Positions 46,621 to 57,880 of a stretch of 64,000 nucleotides of DNA are shown here, in pieces. The DNA is from Cervus elaphus. Its lineage: Eukaryota; Chordata; Mammalia; Artiodactyla; Cervidae. Numbering within the stretch: position 1 is the stretch's first letter; each line of letters opens with the position of its first letter. The translations under genes were made by a program, and so were the position numbers. The stretch covers positions 3,849,001 to 3,913,000 of the forward strand of contig NC_057820.1 in assembly GCF_910594005.1 (NCBI RefSeq). The letters run 5' to 3'. A model generated the notes under the pieces. It saw only the letters and a program-made list of their open reading frames with translations. It made no database searches and was not told where the DNA came from.

Positions 46621-47527
46621 TCCTTTGCCCCAGCAGCCCTGGGACACTTGCAGAGACTGGACATGCAGGCCAGGGCAGGGTCAGCCGGCTCCTCTAGTTA
46701 CCATTCACCTCGGGATGGTCCAGGAGGGGAGGTGGACCAGCTCTGTGCTTGTCCAACCCCCGAGGCCAATCAGCAGCTTTCTCGTGGGAAGGGGCTCCCA
46801 CGCATCCCCCCTCCTCCCGGCTGAGAGGCTGAGCAGAGAACAGTGTCCACGGAGAAGGAAGGGGCAGAGGGCAGCACCCTCAAAACCAGCCAGGAAGAGG
46901 CACTCCCACCATGGGGCCCACAAAAGGCAGGACAATTAAAAATGCATTCAGCTTAGATTTCAGAGAGCCATTTCCAGACTGTAAGTACCACATCTGTCAT
47001 TAAAAATGTATTTATTGTGATCACACAGGAGAATTCTTGGGAGTCTGGGTGCACATTCAATAGATGTGTCTTTAATAACCCCACTGAATACGTGTTTGTC
47101 AGACCCCAGCACCCTGAAACTCCACATGTGCCCTTAACGGCAGACAGTGGGCGGTGACACCCTGACCAAGGGCCGGTGGCAGTCTCGCCCCTTCTGAACA
47201 AGCTTGCACGGTCTCAACACAGGGGATGTGAGCAGGGGATGCTCACAAGAGAAAACGCGATTAAACCCAGAAACCACTCACCCTCGTTAGGGGTATGGAA
47301 ACGGCACTGCCTCCCTTTGGGCCAGTAGGTTAGCAAGTTCCAGAAAAGCTATCAGCCCGAAGGTGGCCAGGAGGCAGAGCGCTACCCCACGTGGAGGGTT
47401 GCGTTCCTCCCGGAAGAGAATTTGGCTGCAACACGCCAGCCGTGAATCTACTCAGACCGTCTGGCTCAGAAATGGAACTCCCTAAGACGCTTCCCAGGGA
47501 ACAAAGCGGAAAGGAAAGCAACATGTC
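46621..47527. other. Unique intronic sequence
   Basis: A short AT-richer segment (46935-47070) stands out. An old L1-like stretch may lie at 47210-47340. Confidence 0.4.
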
Positions 47528-47543
47528 AAAATGTCTTAGGACC

Positions 47544-48023
47544 TGTTCAAATGAATTCTTTTTAACGGCTGAGTAATAGTCCATGGTGTATATGTACCAC
47601 AGCTTCCTTATCCATTCATCTGCTGATGGGCATCTAGGTTGCTTCCATGTCCTGGCTATTATAAACAGTGCTGCGATGAACATTGGGGTGCACGTGTCTC
47701 TTTCAGATCTGGTTTCCTCAGTGTGTATGCCCAGAAGTGGGATTGCTGGGTCATATGGCAGTTCTATTTCCAGTTTTTTAAGAAATCTCCACACTGTTTT
47801 CCATAGCAGCTGTACTAGTTTGCATTCCCACCAACAGTGTAAGAGGGTTCCCTTTTCTCCACACCCTCTCCAGCATCTATTGCTTGTAGACTTAGTGCTT
47901 GGGCCTGGTGCACTGGGAAGACCCAGAGGAATCGGGTGGAGAGGGAGGTGGGAGTGGGGATCGGGATGGGGAATACGTGTAAATCTATTGCTGATTCATG
48001 TCAATGTATGACAAAACCCACTG

Positions 48024-48056
<33 letters not shown>

Positions 48057-48074
48057 GAACTCCAAAAAAAAAAA
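47544..48074 (+). mobile_element. L1 insertion with 5' inversion (twin-priming structure)
   Basis: Two L1 pieces in opposite orientations. 47544 to about 47893 is the end of ORF2 on the - strand (translated MWRFLKKLEIELPYDPAIPL and onwards). About 47894-48074 is the L1 3' UTR on the + strand with a poly-A tail. A 16-bp target-site duplication AAAATGTCTTAGGACC flanks the whole at 47528-47543 and 48075-48090. The poly-A is broken by GAACTCC. Confidence 0.95.
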
Positions 48075-48108
48075 AAAATGTCTTAGGACCGCAGCAGGTC
48101 TAGGAGTT

Positions 48109-48332
48109 GTGGGTATGGTGTGAAAGTGTTAGTCGCTCAGTCGTGTCCGACTCTTTGCGACCCCACGGACTGCAGCCCACCAGGCTCCTCCGTCCACGGG
48201 ATTCTACAGCCAAGAATACTGGAGTGGCTTGCCATGCCCTTCTCCAGGGGATCTTCCCAACAAAGAGATCAAACCCAGGTCTTCCGCATTGCAGGGAGAT
48301 TCTTTACCATCTGAGCCACAAGGGAGGCAGGG
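48109..48332 (-). mobile_element. Bov-tA SINE
   Basis: Antisense copy beside the L1 insertion. Flanked by CTAGGAGTT at 48100-48108 and 48333-48341. Confidence 0.92.
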
Positions 48333-49003
48333 CTAGGAGTTAGAACGAATCAATCCCAGGGGTGAGTGCACAGCCATAAAAAGTAATCACGTGGCCTGTA
48401 ATACCACACGGAAAAACGGGAAGCACCTTGCATGTATGTGTGACAGAGAGAAGGTGCGCACCTTGATTCTGCGTCTCACGGTACAGCAGTCTCAGCACAA
48501 GAAAGATGAGATAAACACAGAAATCAGGCCTGACAGGTAGGGATGTAGATGAACTTTCTGGAAATAACTGATGCTTCTGCATGTATTTTTAATAAAGGGG
48601 AGGAAATGTCTGAGCCTAGAGACTGATGAGAAAAGAATGTGGAAAATTAAAATCTGTTGATTTGCTTCGGAGGAAAACTAAATTTAGACTGCGTGCTGTT
48701 CTGGGGACGATTCGTATGCAGTCTCCCTCAGTCCTCACGATTTCCCATCCAGGGATGTTTCCACTTTACAGACAAGGAGACGTAAGCTCTTGAGGGGAAA
48801 AAGAGCTCCCTGTGAGACTCTGAGGTGGGTGGTTTGTCTTCCTTGAGACAGGCTGGGACCGGGAACCCTTTGCTGCAGAGCTTTGGACAAACGTCTCCTC
48901 GAGCAACAAAATGCAAAGAGATATAAGGGACTAAAAACAGTTGCGCGCATGCACCATTGGAGCAAATTCTGGACAAGATTCACAAAGACCAAAAACTGCA
49001 GCT
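48333..49003. other. Intronic sequence, possible old L1 and MIR scraps
   Basis: 48355-48600 resembles a very old L1 3' region. 48745-48850 (CACTTTACAGACAAGGAGAC) resembles antisense MIR. Neither is secure. Confidence 0.4.
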
Positions 49004-49016
49004 GCCATGTCTGAAG

Positions 49017-49226
49017 CCGTGATATTCTTTAGTTGCTCAGTCCTGTCCGACTCTTTGCGACCCCATGGACTGTAGTCCACCAGGCTCCTCTGTCCTGGAA
49101 TTCTCTAGGCAAGAATACTGGAGTGGGGTTGCCATGTCCTTCTCCAGGGGATTTTCCCAACCCAGGGATTGAACCCGCATCTCCTGCATTTCAGCTGGAT
49201 TCTTTACTGCTGAGTCAATCAGGGAA
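49017..49226 (-). mobile_element. Bov-tA SINE, 13-bp target-site duplication
   Basis: Antisense copy flanked by perfect repeats GCCATGTCTGAAG at 49004-49016 and 49227-49239. Confidence 0.93.
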
Positions 49227-49507
49227 GCCATGTCTGAAGAGCCAGAAGCAAAAAGAGGTTTTCAGGAGCAAAACAGGGTACTGCGCCTGAACTCTGAACT
49301 CAGTACCGCCGACAGGGTGGGCAAACCACCTAAGCCAGCCCTCCTGCCCGACCCTCGGACACAGCCCTACCCTGCCCCCATTTAAAGAACCAGTTCGGCC
49401 CACCTCAGGAAGTGAGCAAAGGAACCTGTTACTTGATCTAGCTCCCTCCTGCTGCAGCAGGGACCCCAGTGAAACGTTGCCTGAGTTTGTCGTCTGGCCT
49501 CTTGGAG

Positions 49508-49768
49508 TTTAGTCACTCAGTCGTGTCCAACTCTTTGGACCCCAAGGGCTGCAGCACGCCAGGCTTCCCTGCCCTTCACTATCTCCTGAAGTTTGCTCAA
49601 ACTCATGCCCATTGAGTCGATGATGCCATCCAACCATCTCATCCTCTGCTGCCCCCTTCTCCTCCTGCCTTCACTCTTTCCCAGCATCAGGGTCTTTTCC
49701 AATGAGTTCTTCACATCAGGTGGCCAAAATATTGGCGCTTCAGCTTCAGCATCAGTCCTTCCAATGAT
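49508..49768 (-). mobile_element. BovB LINE 3' end
   Basis: From AGTCACTCAGTCGTGTCCAA to GCATCAGTCCTTCCAATGAT, about 260 bp of BovB in antisense orientation. Confidence 0.92.
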
Positions 49769-51079
49769 TAAGGGGGCCAGGAACCCTGGTTGGTAACAGC
49801 CTGGCTTCCCTACCTGTACATGAAGAATTCTGACTCTTGAGGCCACACTGGAGGGCTAGCCAAGGTCATTTCCACCCCCACCAAGCCCCCACGAAGACTT
49901 GCCACAAATTTTAACTCCACCCAGCAACTCTGTGTGAAGCAGAACAGTGACACCAGGAAGGACTGCTGGCTCCTCAAGCTACACTCACAATAACCTCACC
50001 TCCTCTGTCCCTGGCTTCTGAAGATGCTGCAGGAGCAGACAGAACCCGGCTCCCACTTTCCAGGGGATTAACAAACATTCATGGAGACCTGGGCTGACAG
50101 GCAGGGGCTGAAGATTGAGTTGAATTAGTAGATGGACTCTGCTTGGAGCTAGAGAGGACGAGTGCCTCTCTCTACTTTGCAGCCAAGGGGGCCAGTCCTT
50201 GGACCATCCACCTGGAAGGGGGAACCTTCCAGGAGCCGGCCCTTCTCAAGGAGCCTGGCCCCGAAACCAGTCCCCAAATGCAAACCTTCAAAGGACAACC
50301 GATGAGATTTCACTGGAGCTTTAAAGCTCAGGCCCCTCTCCACTCTCATCCCAAACAATGAACAAACAGCCTTATCCACCCCCGCAGGAGCATATCTGAA
50401 AGCAGGCTCCTTGCTGGATGAGCTACTTCAAGGCATGAGATTGAAATATCCCAACACATAAAGAAGCGGGGGTCCTGGTCGGAAAGAATCTGTGGCGGGC
50501 TCCTCATCCTGAGGCTGTCGTGGAATTGGAAAGCAAGCTGGCGAGTCTGGGAGGCAAATCTGAGGCTGAGAGGGGTGGGCTCGGAAAGGCACTTCTACTG
50601 GAAAAGGGAAGGAAAACGCACGGCTCCCCACTCCCCACATCAGCACCAGGGCGACCACGCCCGCCACCACAAGGCCACCCTGCTCCTCATCTGGCCAAGG
50701 ATGCACCCAGCTCAGGGATCATTACAGCAACTTGCAGGAGCATCAGGGCAATTCCTCGGTAAGAACCAACTAGGAATCAATCATGAAGCCCCTTCGCTAA
50801 AAGCAAAACCAAAGGCCAACAGGAAATCAACTCAAGGTGGCGACACGCATGTCAGGAGCCCTGATCAGCAGGCTTCTGTGTTTTTAATAGATTTCAAATA
50901 GAAAGAAAATGAATTAATTAACACTCAAGAAACATGTCTTGGAAAGCAAAACGGTTCAACATGCAGAGAATGTGGAAATGTCGAGCGGTGCCCCCAGGAC
51001 ACAGCGTCCTCGCCTGAGAGATGCATTGAAACCCCAGCCCAAGACGCTGGGATCCTTCCTTCCCCTTCCAGGGGGCTTG
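49769..51079. other. Unique intronic sequence
   Basis: Nothing recognised. Confidence 0.4.
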
Positions 51080-51188
51080 CGAGCTAAGTCACTTCAGCCC
51101 TACTCTTTGCGACCCCATGGACTGTAGCCCGCCAGGCTCCTCTGTCCCTGGGATTCTCCAGGCAAGAATACTGGAGTGGGTTGCCATG
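51080..51188 (-). mobile_element. Partial Bov-tA/BOV-A SINE
   Basis: Antisense 3' half only, ending at GAGTGGGTTGCCATGCC, about 0.6 kb from the SORCS2 exon. Confidence 0.85.
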
Positions 51189-51781
51189 CCGCAGACACAA
51201 ATACAAGGCTGATCATAATCCAAATGACATCTCCAGTCCTCCTCCTAGCCCACCTCCCTGAAACCATCAAAAAGGCCGCCTAACTCTTGGACTGAATTTA
51301 CCTTTTACATACAGACAGATAGAGCCCATCGGCAGTGGCGGGTTCTTTATTTTCCAAGCTCTTGGACTGAGCCAGGGAGAAAGACAGACCCTTGGACCGT
51401 GAGGATAATCAGTGTATCTGGGGGACTCCGGGAGCTGCGTCGGAAGCTCGGAGCACAAGCAGAGGAAATTGTGCACTGACCTGAATTCACAAGGCAGGCC
51501 CCCTTCCCCCGGGAGGACAACAGCGAGGGGAAAGGAGCCCAGACAGAAAGGGAAGAAAGCAAAGAGCCTTCCAACGCCTGTCTGTGCCACAGCCCTGCGT
51601 GCACCGCTGACGGGACTCCTAATTGGCCTTCACCTTCTCCTACACGGGTTTTCCAGCGGAAGGGAAGTGGAGAGGCCGCCAGTGAGAGGGGGCTGCTCCA
51701 GCCAGGCCCCGGGATCTCAGGCCCAGCCTTGGAGACGCGCAGGTACAGGAGGAGACGAGGCCCGCCTTCGGGCTGACTTAC

Positions 51782-51849
51782 CGCCACAGAGAACTTTCCA
51801 GAACCTTCCCCATGTCTGCGTGGTAATACTTGGTCAGGATCAAGATCAC
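51782..51849 (-). CDS. SORCS2: SORCS2 coding exon (Vps10 domain), probably exon 2
   Basis: Reading right to left, a pyrimidine-rich tract ends in CACAG. A 68-nt exon follows, then a GTAAGT donor (rc of 51776-51781). The exon starts in phase 0 and translates to 22 codons plus two bases, including TKYYHADMGKVLESSLW, then the start of an Arg codon completed by the next exon. This peptide is characteristic of the early Vps10 beta-propeller of SorCS sorting receptors. SorCS2 is a type I membrane receptor that binds neurotrophins/proneurotrophins and controls receptor trafficking in neurons. The isoleucine-leucine strand before TKYYH and the phase-0 entry suit the exon after the long signal/propeptide exon, so exon 2 is likely. 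It lies antisense to PSAPL1, as expected for SORCS2, and about 27.5 kb away. No neighbouring exon was recognised in the window, consistent with very long introns. SorCS1 and SorCS3 share this segment; the PSAPL1 linkage selects SORCS2. Confidence 0.92.
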
Positions 51850-53514
51850 CTGTGATGGCAACAGAGACAAAGGCAGAGATCAGGGGCTTTCAGGTCTCTC
51901 AACGCGGGGGTATGGTGACCCTCCCCCACCCAGGATGGGGCGGGGGCGTGCTCTTCCCACGAGCCCCAGCCCCCAAGCCCCAGAGCACTCAGACCCCGGG
52001 CTGGTTTCTGCTCCAAAAAGTCGCTCTGCGCCTCACAATGACTCTCGGAATATCCCACGCCCGGGAGGTCCACCCAGCAGTACCTGCCACTCAGGAGGAA
52101 TCTTCCCAGCTCAGCCCTGGGCTGTCTCAGACTGTGGCCCCAGGGAGCCAAGGAGGAGGTGGTCCCAGCGAGCAGGAACGGGTCGGGTGAGGCTTTGTAA
52201 GAGGGGCTTTGTCCCCACCCACACCTTCGAGAACAAGAAGCCGGCCAGAAACAGCAGTTGGGGGCTGCAGGTGAGGCTAGGGCAGCCCCGAAGTATGTGC
52301 TGTCATTAACGTTCCCTGGAGCGGCGGCCGAGGGCAGAGCTGATGACAGCGGGCCGGGAAGGTGGGCGGGGACAGCTGGGACCTTGGGGGGCATGGGGGT
52401 GGGGAGGAGGCAGGCACGAGTCATCAAAGGCACACACGCTTTTTGTCGCTGGTGCTAAACTGTTTGCCGCACACACTGGGCCCTAACTTAACAAAGCCTC
52501 TTCATATCAGGACTGTGCAGGAAATACAACTGTTTATAAAAATGAAAATAAATGCACATAAGCAGCCGAAAGTTTCCCACCCCCCAAAAATGTATGAACA
52601 GCAAGGGAATGAGATTTCATTCACCTGCCAGGTGAGAAAGGGTCCCCCTCTTCCCAATTACTTCACAAGCCTCTACATCAAATTTCATTTCACTCACTGC
52701 CAGACCCTATTAGCGGCTCCTAACATCCCCGTTGCTATGGGAACCCCAGGAGGTGAAGCGGGAACAGCCCCCCGGGGTCCCAGCAGAGCGGTCGGCCTGG
52801 TTAATTTGGGGTCACCACATGGGCCATCCCCAAGTTTGGTGCCTTCTGGCAAGCAGGACTTTTCTGCTCTCCATCTTGGGGGACATAGGCACTGCCGCAG
52901 TCTGGCTGATCTTTCTTTCCCTGGTGATTAAAGCAGGGAAGATAGAAGGAGGAGATGTCAAGTGAAATGGGACAGTGTACATTTTAAAGGCAGCGATGAT
53001 TAAAAAAAAAAAAACCCGAGGTCTTGTCAATGGAGGCGCGATCAGCCTGCCTTGCTCGGGAACAAAGCGATTTTCTCCTGCTGGGCTCTTGGGCTGCCCC
53101 AGTCAAGCAGGAATCATCTGAAGATTGGGGAAGGCAGCAGAGTGACAGGCCCTGGACGTGCAGGAGACAAGCGTATTTTTAACCTATTGATTTATATTTT
53201 ATCGTCTTGCTGTTCCCAGAGGGGATTTCAAGAAGCGGGAGCGTGACAGCTGGAAGGGACCTCAAAGTCTGTTTAATCTGGCCCTATCCAGGGCGAAATT
53301 GTCAACCTTGCGTCCTTGGAGAGCAGCTGCCATCTGGGCTCTGCTTGCACACCTGGGCAGCGGGGAGCTCAGCCCCTGGCCTGGTGCTCGGGCCCCTCTG
53401 TGCACCAAGCTCAGTCTCCTGGTAAATTCTGCCCATGTGGACTCTGTCCTGCCACAGTGGGCCATCACCAAGGGGTTCCCCCTCCCACTCCCTCTGGGTG
53501 AGATTCCCCACTCA
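51850..53514. other. Intronic sequence flanking the SORCS2 exon
   Basis: The stretch 52440-53230 is less GC-rich than its surroundings and contains no recognised repeat. It could hold conserved non-coding sequence. No exon seen. Confidence 0.35.
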
Positions 53515-53745
53515 TGCCCATCCCCTTCATTCTAAGCTCCGGCCTTTGCAAAAGCTGGTCCTCATCTTGGGACCCTCTTCCTCTCCCCCCACCCCCACCT
53601 CTAATGCCTGGGTTAAATCCTACTCAGCATTCAGATCGCAGGCTAAGTGACACCACCTCCAGGAAGTCCCCCAGGCTCCTCCCCTGGATTCACTGTCTCC
53701 TCCAAAGTCCTTTAGACCCTGTGCTTCCCACTCGCCCAGCACAGC
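53515..53745. mobile_element. L2 LINE remnant
   Basis: Phrases such as TTAAATCCTACTCAGCATTC and CACCACCTCCAGGAAGTCCC are typical of L2. Confidence 0.55.
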
Positions 53746-54254
53746 CAACAGGTCTGTCACCACCCTGAGTCACGAGCCCTTTGAGGGAGGGGGGCTGTGT
53801 CTTGTTTTATGTCCCACTGCTGGGCACAGAGCCTGATGTATCGCGAGCACTCAAACTGCTTGTTGGCAGAAATATATGTGGCATTTCCCAAACTGACGAC
53901 GAGGAAGGCAGTGAAGCCAGCCAGAGCCAGGTGCCCTGGCCACCTGCTCACAAGCCACTCTTCCATCAAGGGGGTGCCACCCATCTTCCTGCTGGGGGTG
54001 CCCTCCAGGCACCACGCTGACCCACCAAGCAGGAGGAGAAATGGGGTCCCGAGGCCAGGACGCAGGTTGTGCCTGCCCGGAGGTAGACCCATGGAACTGC
54101 CCAGCTGATCAGCCTGGGGCTGGGGAGAGCCAGACAGCCCCAGCTGACACCGCTGATTCTGCAGTGGGCAGTGGGAAGACCCCTCTGCTCTGGGGGCAGA
54201 CCCTCCAAGCTCCATGTCCCTCAGTCCCTGGGTCTATCCCCTGGAGGAGGAAGA

Positions 54255-54470
54255 GGCACCCACTCCAGTGTTCTTTCCTGGAGAACCCATCCAGTGTTCT
54301 TGCCTGGAGAATCCACTCCAGTGTTCTTGCCTGGAGAACCCACTCTACTGTTCTTGCCTGGAGAACCCACTCCAGTGTTCTTGCCTGGAAAATCCCATGG
54401 ACAGAGGAGCCTGGCGGCTACAGTCCATGGGTCCCAAAGAATCGGACACAACCGGGAGATTGAGCATGCA
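54255..54470 (+). mobile_element. BOV-A SINE with internal 27-bp tandem expansion
   Basis: A SINE body in which the CCAGTGTTCTTGCCTGGAGA segment occurs five times in tandem, at 54265, 54291, 54318, 54345 and 54372 (spacings 26, 27, 27, 27). It then continues normally through GGACAGAGGAGCCTGGCGGC to the 3' end and a short (GCAT)n. Confidence 0.93.
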
Positions 54471-54495
54471 TGCATGCAAGCATTAGTTCCCAGGG

Positions 54496-54720
54496 CCAAA
54501 AAGAAAGAAAAGTAAAGTGTAGTCACTCAGTCATGTCGGACTCTTTGCGACCCCGTGGACTACAGCCTGCCAGGCTCCTCCGCCTGTGGGATTCTCCAGG
54601 CGAGAACACTGGAGTGGGTTGCCATGCCCTTCTCCAGGGGATCTTCCCGACCCAGGGATCGAACTCGGGTCTTCCGCATTGCAGGCAGATTCTTTACTGT
54701 CTGAGCTAACAGGAAATTCC
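54496..54720 (-). mobile_element. Bov-tA SINE
   Basis: Antisense copy flanked by AGTTCCCAGGG at 54485-54495 and 54721-54731. Confidence 0.93.
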
Positions 54721-56066
54721 AGTTCCCAGGGGAAGGGGCTGATGATCAAAACACAGGAGGGAGGCATTTTGATATCACTGACTGAAAAAAAAAAAAATCA
54801 CCTGAACATTCACAGTGAATTGGAAACTGCACCAGTTTCATAAGAGATCCACATTCTGTGCTCAGGAGACCACCCTGGGGGCCCAGAGGAGCCTGGACGC
54901 AGCCTCATTCAATGCAACGAAGCACCTGACCTCCTGTACAGATGGGACTTGGGTCCTGGGTGAGGGCTCCCTGCCCTGGGCAGGAAGGCTGACCTACAGC
55001 GGGTGCTGAAAAAGGGGGCTGTCGGGGTGAACCTCCTGGAGGACACGGGGCTGTGGCCTTGGCCTGGCGAGGGCACGTCTGCAGGATAGCAGCTTGCTGG
55101 CTGATCTTCCGGGAGGCCCGTGGGCACCTCCCTGCCTTGAGCCTTGGACCTGCCTCGTGTCATCACGGCCTTTGGCCTCTCTGAGCCCAGCACCCCCCTC
55201 TGTCCATGGGGATGATGTAGGTCTCGGCCAATGCCTCACCCAACAGCAGAGCTGTTCTTGGGCCCACGTCTCGAGGATGAAGACCTCCTCCCGGATGAGC
55301 CCTGGCGGGCCCTGGTGTCCTCACTCACTCCCTGCACTTAGAAGGATGCCAGCCCAGGGAGGGACAGCCTGGACCAGGACAGACGGGAGAGATGCAGCAG
55401 GACGGGCTCACGACGGAGCTCTTTCCAAGCCCCATGACACCCTGCGGCGGGAACATGACAGCGGGCAGAATCACAGCCCGTCGGCCCCGCGGCCCGGCAC
55501 TTCCGCTCGGGGAGCTCTTCCACGGATGACCCGTGCACATGGACTCCTGGGTGTCCTGGGCGACTGCCCGCGCACCGTCTATAACAGCTGCAGACTGGAA
55601 GCTCCGTGCAGACCCACCGCAGGCCTGGCCCACTCGCCGGGACTCAGCTGCCCACGGGAACACGGGGCAGCGTCCAAGAGGAAAGACTTACCACGCAGAC
55701 TGCAGAAAGGACCCCCCACCCGCCGCAAGGAGGCCAGCTCAGCGAGTGGAGCCGGGGAGGAACAGTGCTGTATCCCTTCTGTGTTCAACATGGGAGAGGC
55801 AGACCCCCTGAGCTGAACTAACTCTTCAGCACGGTTCCAATGGTAGGCTTTCTGTTCCCTGAATTTTACCTCCATTGAAAAAGGGAGCGAAGACAAGGGT
55901 AGATACTCATTTCCGCTTGAAGACACGTGATGACAGGGGGTGCTAGAGGGGACGGAAGAGACTTCTTACAGGGTGGTCTTTGGGGGAGGGGGAGGGCTGG
56001 CAGGGGGGAGGGGAGGTTTCCACTGGGGACCCTTTACTATCTGCAGCCCACTGGCCTGCCAGCCAC
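54721..56066. other. Unique intronic sequence
   Basis: A 240-codon + frame (55094-55816) and - frames opposite it have no domain and no splice context. Judged compositional. Confidence 0.4.
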
Positions 56067-56235
56067 TCCACCTCCACACATCAGGGGCACGTGTGCACAC
56101 GTGCATGTGTGTGTGTGTGTGTGTGTGTGTGTGAGCTTGGGTCAGCGATTCCATCTCCACACAAGAGGGGCGTGCGCGCACGTGTGTGTGTGTGTGTGTG
56201 TGTATGTGACCTCAGGCCACACGGCCACTCCAGGG
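56067..56235. repeat. 83-bp duplication containing (GT)n tracts
   Basis: CTCCACAC...GGGGC-type units begin 83 bp apart (56072 and 56155). Each leads into a GT run (56107-56133 and 56181-56203). Confidence 0.85.
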
Positions 56236-56694
56236 CACCTCGCCTCTGATGAACCCTCACATCTGGCCACAGTCTTTCTCCCTCCTACCTTCAAAACATG
56301 AAAAAAAAATGCCCATTTTCATGCTGGTGGGGCTGGCGTACATGGCTGGCAAAGATTAGACCCTGATGAAAGCTTTTAGCTGGTGCTTAATAATTGCTTC
56401 CAGTGAAGCACATTGACAAATTCCTTCCTAACTAAACCGGGCTGCCTGGACCTTGAGGCAGTCCTGCTCCCTTGGGGGCAGCGAGGTGGTCGGACAAGGT
56501 GAAGGAAAACAGAAGGGTGTCCCCACCCGGAGGGTCCCCACCCCTCACCCAGACATGGCTATGAATCACGATACGGGGGAGGGCGCGGACCCCTGCCCCC
56601 CAAAAGCACCAGGCTTCTCCCAAAAAGCTTGCATGCAGGAGGCCAGGCGAGAACACACGTTCTCCCACCGTTTCCCCCAACAGCCCTGAAAATG
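56236..56694. other. Unique intronic sequence
   Basis: 56325-56430 is relatively AT-rich and unexplained. Confidence 0.35.
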
Positions 56695-56800
56695 GGCCCC
56701 TGGCCCCCACTTTGCAGATGAGAAGCCGAGGTGGGAGGGGCAGTGGCCACCCCCAGAGGCACATGCAAGAGACGGCAGAACTATAACCAGACCCACTGGC
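56695..56800 (-). mobile_element. MIR SINE remnant
   Basis: Antisense core: CCCACTTTGCAGATGAGAAG followed by an AGAGGCACATGCAAG-type segment. Confidence 0.55.
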
Positions 56801-57504
56801 CTGAGGCCGAGCCCGTGGCTCCTTCTAGAACAGCCTCCTGGGGACTTCTCCGCAGCCCGAGCTGAAGAGGAAGGGGCTTCCTGCTGACCACAAGGCAGCC
56901 AGACCGCCTATTCCCCACCCCCCAGGAAGGCTGTCGGCTCAGCAGTGGACGCCTTCGCCTAGATGCATCCTCCATGAAGAAGTCAATTCCCGTTAAGAGA
57001 AATCAATTCCGCATTTATATACCAGTGAGGGGAATCCTGTTTCTCTCTGCTAAAGGCCCCCAAGGGGAAGGGTGAAGGGATCTGTCAGGCTCAGAAGGCC
57101 ACACGGCGGGTGCTAGTTCTCCAGAGTCAGGCCTTGGCACAGCCCAGCGCTTCCCAATAGACACCCTAGACTGCGTGAGTGTCCTCACTCACTGCTGCGA
57201 CCCCAGGAGGCTCACCCGCCTGCCTTCTCCCCCTCCTCCATGAAGCTTTCCTGCACTCTACATGCTGGGGAGCCTCTGGGAGCCTCCCTGCAGGTTCTCA
57301 CTCCCAACTGGGCCACGAAAGCACTTGTCAACGCTGCCGATGGCCCCAGACATTTCCCTCCAGCAGAAACCTCTGCAGAGTAGAGAGCCTGGGTCCCCAC
57401 CTGCCACACCCTCCCTCCGTATTCAGTTCCTGGGGCCCCCTGACTCCAGGCTCCTCTGCAGAGCCTGGAGGACTTCACAAGGGGCCAACTGTGTTCCCAG
57501 AGCC

Positions 57505-57640
57505 CAAGGGATCTGGTCTGAATCCTGGCTCCACGATTTAGGAGCCCTGTACTCCAGGGGGCTCAGTTCCTCATCTGTGACACAGACGCTGTGTAGGCTC
57601 CCAGGACTGGAACAGAGATGAAATGAGGGTGGTGGGTCCA
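57505..57640 (+). mobile_element. MIR SINE remnant
   Basis: TCTGAATCCTGGCTCCACGA, then GGCTCAGTTCCTCATCTGTG and GAGATGAAATGAGGG. Confidence 0.7.
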
Positions 57641-57648
57641 CAGTGAGC

Positions 57649-57740
57649 TAGGTTAGGGCCAGGGTTAGAGCTGGCACTCAAGTTAGAGTTTGTATGAGGT
57701 TTAGGGTTAGGGTTAGGTTTAAAGTTTGGGGACAAATAGG
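57649..57740. repeat. Degenerate telomere-like (TTAGGG)n tract
   Basis: A core of 2.8 perfect units, TTAGGGTTAGGGTTAGG, at 57701-57717. Degenerate GTTAG/AGGGTTAG words lie on both sides. Confidence 0.7.
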
Positions 57741-57880
57741 GTTTCAGCAAGTGCTAGATTCAGGGTTGGGGTGGGACCGGAGGTGGCATGGGCCTTCTCT
57801 GTGAAACACTGTTTTGCATCTCATGGTCTGTGCAGCACTTGTTTAATGATACTTGTGAGAAGCATTGCGTGTGGCAGTGT

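Larger units (their letters stand above)
1..51781 (-). other. SORCS2: SORCS2 intron downstream of the 68-bp exon (contains antisense PSAPL1)
   Basis: This is everything left of the splice donor at 51776-51781. I searched by eye for the next Vps10-domain exon on the - strand and did not find it, so the intron probably runs past position 1. Its content is given in the individual entries: PSAPL1, LINEs, SINEs, LTR remnants and satellites. Confidence 0.75.

Noticed and set aside
55094..55816. 240-codon + frame near a GC-rich stretch
   Set aside because: Arg/Pro/Ser-rich translation without domain, start context or splice sites; opposite-strand frames of similar length coexist.
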